This document shows, one piece after another, positions 1 to 4,707 of a stretch of 7,811 bases of DNA. The first letter of the stretch is position 1; each line of letters starts with the position of its first letter. Source of the stretch: Kaftiobacterium sp035693805 (lineage in GTDB: Bacteria; Sysuimicrobiota; Sysuimicrobiia; Sysuimicrobiales; Kaftiobacteriaceae); assembly GCA_035693805.1 (NCBI GenBank), contig DASSGA010000267.1:1-7811 (forward strand). Direction: 5' to 3'. The translations under genes were made by a program, and so were the position numbers. The notes beneath the pieces are model-generated. The model had not been told where the DNA came from, did not search any database, and saw only the letters and a program-made list of their open reading frames with translations.

Positions 1-360
1 GGGGCCTTTGCCGGTCTGGCCGGGTACCAGTCGTTCGCTGCCGTCCCAGGCGTGTACAAGATCCCGGGGAATTACGGCTACTACGGAGATCTCGGGTTCT
101 ACGGCATCATCTCGGCCTTGATCGCGCGCGGGTCGTCCCTCGGAGCCGTACCGATCGCCGTGCTCTTTGCCGGGCTCTCTCTGGGCGCCCGGTTCGCCCA
201 GGGGGCGCTGCACCTGCCATTCGGGGTCGACTACGCCCTCCTGGGCCTGCTCATGATGACATTCGTCGCCTCCCACGTTCTGTACCGCTTCCGCTTCGCC
301 TGGCGGCGGATCCCCCCCGAGGCCCTGCCGTCCGTTCCGACCGAGCTTCCCGAGGGGTGA
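1..360 (+). CDS. ABC transporter permease, BPD_transp_2 family (3' end only)
   Basis: The reading frame is open from base 1 and ends at TGA 358-360, giving the last 119 residues of a membrane protein whose start lies outside the window. The fragment has a glycine-rich segment (GAFAGLAGYQ), then a GDLGFYGIISALIARG stretch and hydrophobic segments at about residues 46-62 and 78-94, ending in a basic cytoplasmic tail (RFRFAWRR). The GxxGFxGIxxALxxxxxPLG-like pattern near the C-terminus is typical of the first permease of nucleoside/simple-sugar importers of the BMP/YufP-YufQ class, related to RbsC. It lies 6 bases upstream of a second, related permease gene, so the two very likely form one operon and one heterodimeric channel. 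The substrate cannot be read from the fragment; a nucleoside is likely by family, but another sugar-like solute is possible. An internal ATG at 52 is not the true start, because homology-like sequence continues upstream. Confidence 0.85.
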   Translation, partial: GAFAGLAGYQSFAAVPGVYKIPGNYGYYGDLGFYGIISALIARGSSLGAVPIAVLFAGLSLGARFAQGALHLPFGVDYALLGLLMMTFVASHVLYRFRFAWRRIPPEALPSVPTELPEG

Positions 361-366
361 AGGACG

Positions 367-1242
367 ATGTGGGAGCTCCTTGCTCGAAGCCTGGAAGCGT
401 CAACCATCTTCCTCTTTGCGGCGCTGGGCGAACTGATCAACCAACGCTCGGGCGTCCTCAACGTGGGGCTCGAGGGCCTCATGCTGTTCGGCGGCACCGC
501 AGCTTTCATCACGACCCAGGCCACGGGCAGCTACCCGCTGGGCTTCCTTGCCGGGCTCGCGGTCGGAGGACTGCTCGGCCTCGCCCACGGCTTCTTCTCC
601 ATCACCCTGCAAGGCGATCAGGTGGTGAGCGGGATGGGCCTGTGGATCCTCAGCTTCGGTCTCACCACCTACCTCGGGAGCCCGTACACGGGACCTTTGG
701 GGCTGGGGCGGATCCGGAGCTTCCTGGGCCTCTCGCCGTTCTTCCTGCTCGGGGTCGCCCTGGTGGCACTCATCTGGATGCTGCTCTTCAGAACGAGCTT
801 GGGACTGGCGATCCGCTCCGCGGGCGAGAATCCGGCAGCCGCAGAGGTCTCCGGCATCTCGGTGGGGGCTCTCCGCTACCTGTGCGTCACGTTCGGTGGT
901 GTGCTGGCGGGGCTCTCGGGTGCGACCTACACGCTGTCCTACAATCCGGTGTGGAACTACAACTTCCTCATGGGCTGGGGGTTCGTGAGCCTGGCCCTCG
1001 TGTTCTTCTCGATGTGGAACCCCTGGATCTTGCTGGCCGGTGCCTCCCTGTTCGGGATCATGTGGCAGCTGTCGCTCAGCCCGGAACTCGTCCTCCCGGG
1101 CGTCCTGTCCCGGTATGTGTGGAGGATGGTCCCCTTTGCGATCACGATCCCGATCCTGTGCGTCATCTCCACGCCCTGGTTCCGAACCCGGTGGGGCCTC
1201 GCGAAGCCCGAGGCGCTGGGCCGGCCGTACACGAAGGGTTGA
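367..1242 (+). CDS. ABC transporter permease, BPD_transp_2 family (YufQ-like, nucleoside/simple sugar importer)
   Basis: A complete 291-residue integral membrane protein, the usual length for the second permease of BMP-dependent nucleoside importers. Hydrophobic segments cover most of the chain. Family landmarks are the N-terminal SGVLNVGLEGLMLFGG (about residues 28-43), the small-residue-rich helix LAGLAVGGLLGLAHG (61-75), and the cytoplasmic loop RTSLGLAIRSAGENPAAAEV (142-161), the expected contact site with the ATPase. GGVLAGLSGATYTL (177-190) and a long final membrane region follow. The ATG start is supported by AAGGA at 360-364 directly upstream, and by starting only 6 bases after the stop of the preceding permease. 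Known: this family moves nucleosides, ribose-like sugars or branched-chain amino acids across the inner membrane with an ABC ATPase. Inferred: nucleoside-type substrate, from the resemblance to YufQ rather than LivH. A longer overlapping frame (357-1271) in another phase is an unlikely coding sequence. Confidence 0.92.
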   Translation: MWELLARSLEASTIFLFAALGELINQRSGVLNVGLEGLMLFGGTAAFITTQATGSYPLGFLAGLAVGGLLGLAHGFFSITLQGDQVVSGMGLWILSFGLTTYLGSPYTGPLGLGRIRSFLGLSPFFLLGVALVALIWMLLFRTSLGLAIRSAGENPAAAEVSGISVGALRYLCVTFGGVLAGLSGATYTLSYNPVWNYNFLMGWGFVSLALVFFSMWNPWILLAGASLFGIMWQLSLSPELVLPGVLSRYVWRMVPFAITIPILCVISTPWFRTRWGLAKPEALGRPYTKG

Positions 1243-1249
1243 CCGACAG

Positions 1250-1326
1250 TGGTGCCGGGGGACGGATTTGAACCGCCGACGCCGGGCTCTTCAGGCCCGC
1301 GCTCTACCAGGCTGAGCTACCCCGGC
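1250..1326 (-). tRNA. tRNA-Phe (anticodon GAA)
   Basis: Read on the minus strand, the 77 bases fold into a full cloverleaf. The acceptor stem GCCGGGG pairs with CCCCGGC. The D stem is GCTC/GAGC, and the anticodon stem CGGGC/GCCCG encloses the loop CTGAAGA with anticodon GAA. The T stem GGCGG/CCGTC (one G-U pair) carries the loop TTCAAAT. The discriminator is A, followed by an encoded CCA (1252-1250). It is the second tRNA of a two-gene operon, 6 bases downstream of tRNA-Asp, and its 3' end lies 7 bases from the stop codon of the convergent ABC permease gene. Confidence 0.96.
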
Positions 1327-1332
1327 AGGGTT

Positions 1333-1411
1333 TGGCGGGAGCGACGGGATTTGAACCCGCGGTCTCCTGCGTGACAGGCAGGTGTGTTTAGCCAGGCTAC
1401 ACCACGCCCCC
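1333..1411 (-). tRNA. tRNA-Asp (anticodon GTC)
   Basis: Read on the minus strand, 79 bases form a cloverleaf. The acceptor GGGGGCG pairs with CGCTCCC (one G-U pair). The D arm is GTGT/ACAC with an 11-base loop. The anticodon stem CCTGC/GCAGG encloses CTGTCAC with anticodon GTC, and the T stem GCGGG/CCCGT (one G-U pair) carries TTCAAAT. The discriminator base is G (1336), the identity element expected of tRNA-Asp, and CCA is encoded (1335-1333). It is the promoter-proximal gene of an Asp-Phe pair, a common bacterial arrangement; only 6 bases separate the two tRNAs, so they are almost certainly processed from one transcript. Confidence 0.96.
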
Positions 1412-1436
1412 GTGAGGACGAACTCCCGCCGTGCGC

Positions 1437-1466
1437 ATTATACCGTCGCGGCACCGACTCGGTCAA
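1437..1466 (-). promoter_or_regulatory. Sigma-70 promoter of the tRNA-Asp/Phe operon
   Basis: On the minus strand there is a -35 box TTGACC (1466-1461) and a perfect -10 box TATAAT (1442-1437), separated by 18 bases. Transcription would start near 1430, leaving a leader of about 19 bases before tRNA-Asp. The bases just after the -10 box (GCGCAC) form a GC-rich discriminator, a feature linked in enterobacteria to stringent (ppGpp) control of stable RNA promoters; whether that applies here is inference. No AT-rich UP element is visible upstream of the -35 box. The promoter sits in the gap between the stop codon of the proline-rich protein gene and the tRNAs. Confidence 0.85.
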
Positions 1467-1482
1467 CGACGCATCCGGCGCG

Positions 1483-2331
1483 CTACGGGCGCGGCGGGTG
1501 CGATGGCGGACTGACGGGCGGAGTACGCGGGGGACTCGGGGGGCCCGGGGGCTCCGCGGGTGGGGTAACGGGTGGACGTCCTGGGGGATCGCCCGGCTTT
1601 CCCCCGGGAGGTCCGGGCGGGCTCGGCTGACCCGGAGGTGTGCCCACCGGCGGCGCCGGCGGAAGCGCGCACCCCTCCGGCACAGCCTCATCGCAAGGTA
1701 CCGCTCCATCCGGGGGAGGTGGTTCAGTGCCGGCGATCGGTTCCACCGGCGTCGCATCGCCTTCTGTCGGGGGAACGATGATCGGCGAAGGCTCAACCGT
1801 CCGCTCAGAGCGATCGACCCGGGCGGGTGTGTCGGCCGAACTCGTGCATTCGATGGACTGCGGAGGGCAGGCGACCTCGGTGCCCTCAGGCGCCGTCCAC
1901 GAGGTCATCATCCCACGTGTCGGTTCAAGGGGCGCACCAGGCTCCAGCGCCGTTTCGGCTGAGCCCGCTGCATCGGTGTTCTCCTCGGCAAGCGCGCTGC
2001 GATCCTCGACGATGCCTTCGGCACGCTCACCTCGCACCGGAACCGTACGGCTATATGGTGTGGGACTCGCTGAGATCTGAGGTTCTGCTGCTGCTGCGGG
2101 CACCACCGGCAGCGCCGCAGCGCCGGGCGAAGCGGCCGGCGCCTCCACCCGGAAAGACGAAAGCAGGTGCGTGGCGAAGGCCTGCGGGTCGATCCATTCG
2201 GGGAAGGCCACGAACACAACAGCAAGGAGGAAGGCTATCCCCCCGCTGAGCATCGCCAGCACGGCCGCGAGGACGCGCCGGTCGAGTCGTTCATCCCGCC
2301 CACGATAACCGGGTTCCAGACCCAGCAACAT
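1483..2331 (-). CDS. Single-span membrane protein with long proline-rich, cysteine-bearing extracytoplasmic tail (unknown function)
   Basis: A 282-residue protein not recognised as a known family. A charged N-terminus (RGRDERLDRR, about 10-19) precedes one hydrophobic helix at about 20-43 (AAVLAMLSGGIAFLLAVVFV). By the positive-inside rule the rest should lie outside the cytoplasm. Residues 64-200 are Ala/Pro/Glu-rich and probably disordered. From about 203 to the end the chain is dominated by PP, PPG and PPSP runs. Four cysteines occur as two closely spaced pairs, C155/C162 and C213/C221, possible disulfides. The ATG start is supported by GGAGAG seven bases upstream on the minus strand. The gene lies 75 bases downstream of the membrane HD-GYP gene on the same strand and may be co-transcribed with it. 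The proline-rich end could span the peptidoglycan or bind SH3-like or WW-like partners, but this is speculation. Frames on the opposite strand here are Arg/Gly-rich and look non-coding. Confidence 0.72.
   Translation of the reverse strand: MLLGLEPGYRGRDERLDRRVLAAVLAMLSGGIAFLLAVVFVAFPEWIDPQAFATHLLSSFRVEAPAASPGAAALPVVPAAAAEPQISASPTPYSRTVPVRGERAEGIVEDRSALAEENTDAAGSAETALEPGAPLEPTRGMMTSWTAPEGTEVACPPQSIECTSSADTPARVDRSERTVEPSPIIVPPTEGDATPVEPIAGTEPPPPDGAVPCDEAVPEGCALPPAPPVGTPPGQPSPPGPPGGKPGDPPGRPPVTPPAEPPGPPSPPRTPPVSPPSHPPRP
1529..1565 (+). other. G-quadruplex-forming motif inside the proline-rich coding region
   Basis: The plus strand carries five runs of three or more G: 1529-1533, 1538-1543, 1547-1551, 1558-1560 and 1562-1565, with linkers of 4, 3, 6 and 1 bases. 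This meets the usual definition of an intramolecular G-quadruplex motif. The G-rich strand is the template strand of the proline-rich protein gene, because CCN codons are read from the other strand. Its origin is therefore explained by proline codons; a role in slowing transcription or replication is only possible. Confidence 0.55.
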
Positions 2332-2390
2332 GATCGCACTCTCCGTTCAGGGCGAGGATCACCGCCGCGGCCGGGGGACCGGAGTGGGAT

Positions 2391-2410
2391 GTAGAGCCTC
2401 CCCGCTCTAC
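2391..2410 (-). other. Perfect 7-bp inverted repeat at the stop codon of the HD-GYP gene
   Basis: GTAGAGC (2391-2397) and GCTCTAC (2404-2410) are exact reverse complements around the 6-base loop CTCCCC. The TAG stop of the HD-GYP gene (2409-2407) lies inside one arm. No U-tract follows on either strand, so this is not a convincing intrinsic terminator. It may be a weak attenuator or a 3'-end stabilising hairpin between the HD-GYP gene and the downstream proline-rich protein gene, or it may be chance. Confidence 0.4.
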
Positions 2411-3720
2411 CCTGCCGTGCTCGACTGCTCGAGTGACCCCCTCATCCTTTCACCCATCCGCGCCCGGGCGGCCTGGTTCCACATCCGGAGCGCGGCATCA
2501 ACCACCTTCGGGTCGAACTGACCGCCGGCGTTTCGCGCGATCTCCTGCAGCGCGTCTTCGGAACTGCGCGCAGCGCGGTAGGGACGGTCGCTCGTCAGCG
2601 CCTCGAAGGCGTCGGCGACGGCGATGATCCGGGCGGCAAGCGGGATGGCCTCGCCCGCCAATCCGTCAGGATAGCCACGTCCATCCCAGCGTTCGTGGCT
2701 GTGACGCACCGCCAGCTTGATGGCATCGGCGATCGCCACCGGCTCGAGGATGGCATGCCCATAGGTCGTGTGCCGTTCCATGATCTCCCGCTCGCGCGGA
2801 GTCAAGGGGCCATCCTTGGTGAGCAGGTCATCGGGGATCCCGATCTTCCCCACATCGTGAAGGAACGCGGCGGCCTGGACCTCATGGACGGCATGCACGG
2901 GCAGTCCCATCGTCCGGGCGATGGTAACCGCGTTCTCCGCGACCCGTGAGGAATGATGAGCCGTGGCCATGTCGCGCGCGTCGAGCGCGTTCACCAGGGA
3001 GCGAATGATGCCCACGAACGCCCAGCGGAGCGCCGACTCGCTCCGGTCGAGGTCGCCCGACGCCCTGCGGACGATGGTGAAGAGCGCGGCATACAGCATC
3101 AGAACACCGAGGACCACGCTGATCTGCACCGACCAGATGACGCGAGCCAGGGCCGGGGAGAGATCCGAGAGATCCGACACCACCTTGAGGTAGGCAACAG
3201 GTTCAGGGTTCCCCGAGGCTATCACCGGGATGAGCGTGTCGAGCATGGGAACGGGGGGCCGCTCTCCGCGCGCTTTGGACACGAGGCGCCAATGCAGCTG
3301 ACCATTGAGCGCCAGGCCGACGGTGCTCGCGGGGAACGGGTCGTGGACCGCGGGCCCGTCTGAGACATAGAGGATCTCGCCCCGATGGTTCCAGGCGGTC
3401 ACTTGCACGATACCGTTCTTGGCGGACAGATCGCGCATCGTTCGTTCGAATTCCCCGCCGGCCGCTCCCGGAGCCCCCTGGAGACTCTGCAAGGCCACGC
3501 GTGAAGCGGTCACGTCGAGCACGCGGTCGGCAACGCTCCGCGCCTCCCGTCGGAGGGCGAAATTCTCCACCATCCGGGCCGTGAGGGCTCCAAAGAGGAC
3601 GCCGACCACGATGGTCGTGCCGAGGGCCAGCAGCGTGAACCGGCGGAGCAGCGTGACGCGAGACGCCGGACTCACCGCGTCCAGCATCTGAGCTTCCGTG
3701 GTTGCCCTTTGCTCGTCCAT
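2407..3720 (-). CDS. Membrane-anchored HD-GYP domain protein (predicted cyclic-di-GMP phosphodiesterase)
   Basis: A 437-residue sensor-type protein. A hydrophobic helix at about 28-50 leads into a probable extracytoplasmic sensor region (51-192), and a second helix spans about 193-217. A short linker then leads to a C-terminal HD-GYP domain (237-420). Visible catalytic landmarks are H256 (HHSSRV), the HD pair H288-D289 in LHDVGKIGIPD, H317 in RHTTYG, HSHERWDGRGYP (340-351) and D370 in AVADAFEALTSDRPYR. HD-GYP enzymes are metal-dependent hydrolases that linearise cyclic-di-GMP to pGpG or GMP. One histidine of the usual HHE triplet is a serine here (S341), with histidines on both sides. The start at 3720 is chosen because GAGGTGG lies 8 bases upstream on the minus strand and the topology begins cleanly there; an upstream ATG (3882) would run across the divergent gene's start. 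No GGDEF or EAL domain is present. The signal it senses is unknown. Confidence 0.9.
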   Translation of the reverse strand: MDEQRATTEAQMLDAVSPASRVTLLRRFTLLALGTTIVVGVLFGALTARMVENFALRREARSVADRVLDVTASRVALQSLQGAPGAAGGEFERTMRDLSAKNGIVQVTAWNHRGEILYVSDGPAVHDPFPASTVGLALNGQLHWRLVSKARGERPPVPMLDTLIPVIASGNPEPVAYLKVVSDLSDLSPALARVIWSVQISVVLGVLMLYAALFTIVRRASGDLDRSESALRWAFVGIIRSLVNALDARDMATAHHSSRVAENAVTIARTMGLPVHAVHEVQAAAFLHDVGKIGIPDDLLTKDGPLTPREREIMERHTTYGHAILEPVAIADAIKLAVRHSHERWDGRGYPDGLAGEAIPLAARIIAVADAFEALTSDRPYRAARSSEDALQEIARNAGGQFDPKVVDAALRMWNQAARARMGERMRGSLEQSSTAG

Positions 3721-3765
3721 GGGGGCTGCCACCTCGCCTGGCCTAGACACAATACAGAGCAAGTT

Positions 3766-3783
3766 TGGTGCCTTTTGGCGCCA
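3766..3783. other. Imperfect palindrome in the divergent HD-GYP/reductase intergenic region
   Basis: TGGTGCC (3766-3772) and GGCGCCA (3777-3783) are complementary apart from one T-G pair and flank a TTTT loop. The element lies in the 100-base gap between two divergent start codons, 45 bases from the HD-GYP start and 37 bases from the reductase start. It could be an operator for a dimeric regulator or a leader hairpin. No strong sigma-70 promoter is obvious in this gap; TATTGT (3752-3747, minus strand) is a weak -10 candidate with no good -35. Confidence 0.35.
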
Positions 3784-3820
3784 GCAGGCATTGGCGTGCG
3801 CGGGGGAAAAAGAGAGCCCG

Positions 3821-4633
3821 ATGCCCGACCTTCCTGAGACCCTGCGCCTCGTGTACGATGCTGCGGGGCCCCATCCCCGCAACGTCCCGCTGGCCGACGT
3901 CTACCTGGATGCCCGCTTCCAGGCCGGCGTCGGCGATCGACCCTTCCTGTACGTGAACATGGTGCAGACCTTCGACGGCCAGGCCGTGCTGCAGGGAAGC
4001 GCATATTCGATCGGCACCAACGTGGACCACTTCCTGCTGCGCCAGCTGCGGGTCCACGCCGATGCAGTACTCTACGGCGCGGGAACGCTGCGCAAGGACG
4101 ACGTCATCGTCGTCACGCACCGGGCGCTGCAGGACCGGCGCATCTCCGAGGGCCGGCCCCCTAACCCGCTCGCCGTGGTCGTGACCGGGACGGCCGAGTT
4201 CACCGACGAGGTACTGGCGAAGAAGAAGTTCTTCCAGCGCACGGACCTCGAGCGCCTCATCGTCACCACCCCCCGCGCCACTGCGGCGGCGATCGAGCGT
4301 GTGCGGGCCAAGGGCGTGATGGTCGAGATCGCCGAGGCCGACGAGCATGGCGAGGTCGATCTGCCCCGGCTCCTGCGCCGGCTGCGCGGGCGGGGCATCC
4401 AACGCGTCCTCTGCGAGGGCGGACCGTCCCTCAACGTCGTGCTGGCCCGCGCCGGCGCGATCGACGAGCTCTTCGTGACCACGACCCTGCGTCTGGGCGG
4501 CGACCCGACGGCGCCCCGCATCATCGCCGAATCCGTGTCCTCGCGCGCGCTAGACCTCCTGAGCGTGCTGATGTACATGGCCGCGGACAGCGTGCGCGAG
4601 ATCTACTTCCGCTTCAGGTTCCCGCGTCCGTAG
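3821..4633 (+). CDS. RibD C-terminal-type reductase (pyrimidine reductase / dihydrofolate reductase-like family)
   Basis: A 270-residue soluble protein with the RibD_C reductase fold and no N-terminal cytidine-deaminase-like domain. An N-terminal extension of about 40 residues precedes RPFLYVNMVQTFDGQAV (40-56), the typical first strand of the family. SIGTNVDHFLLRQLRVHADAVLYGAGTLRKDD (63-94) holds the substrate/NADPH region, and CEGGPSLNVVL (198-208) followed by IDELFVTTTLRLGGD (214-228) is the conserved cofactor-binding end. Known members reduce the ribosylamino-pyrimidine of riboflavin synthesis with NADPH; others have unknown substrates. No other riboflavin gene is visible nearby, so the physiological substrate is uncertain. 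The start at 3821 is preferred over an in-frame ATG at 3698: the conserved N-terminus begins here, a purine-rich AGAGAG lies just upstream, and the earlier ATG would overlap the start of the divergent HD-GYP gene. Confidence 0.85.
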   Translation: MPDLPETLRLVYDAAGPHPRNVPLADVYLDARFQAGVGDRPFLYVNMVQTFDGQAVLQGSAYSIGTNVDHFLLRQLRVHADAVLYGAGTLRKDDVIVVTHRALQDRRISEGRPPNPLAVVVTGTAEFTDEVLAKKKFFQRTDLERLIVTTPRATAAAIERVRAKGVMVEIAEADEHGEVDLPRLLRRLRGRGIQRVLCEGGPSLNVVLARAGAIDELFVTTTLRLGGDPTAPRIIAESVSSRALDLLSVLMYMAADSVREIYFRFRFPRP

Positions 4634-4707
4634 CGAGGCTCCGGCATCGGGCTTGCGTGGAATGTCGATGGAAGAATCCGGGCATAGGTTTCGGATAAGG
4701 ATACCCG

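Noticed and set aside
1196..1214. GCCTCG/CGAGGC hairpin considered as a terminator for the tRNA operon
   Set aside because: The stem is perfect but only 6 bp, lies within permease coding sequence and has no U-tract on the minus strand, so chance in GC-rich DNA is the simpler explanation.
357..1271. A 304-codon plus-strand frame overlapping the second permease
   Set aside because: The product is Arg/Pro/Gly-rich, has no membrane helices and runs into the tRNA-Phe gene. The permease frame explains the region fully.
1486..1665. C/G-rich repetitive tract considered as a possible CRISPR or tandem DNA repeat
   Set aside because: There are no fixed-length repeat units or unique spacers. The periodicity is that of proline codons in the minus-strand frame.
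1384..1962. Plus-strand frames opposite the proline-rich protein gene
   Set aside because: They are Arg- or Gly-rich, have no good ribosome site and overlap the tRNA promoter. The minus-strand frame has a start site, a membrane helix and consistent topology.
3721..3882. Extended start of the membrane HD-GYP protein at 3882
   Set aside because: The 54 extra residues are low in hydrophobicity, resemble no family N-terminus and would overlap the reductase start. GAGGTGG before 3720 supports the shorter form.
4634..4707. Possible promoter before the HEAT-repeat gene (TTGCGT as a -35 box)
   Set aside because: No -10-like hexamer lies at 16-18 bases from it, so no promoter can be supported. The repeated GGATA just before the start is probably part of the ribosome site.
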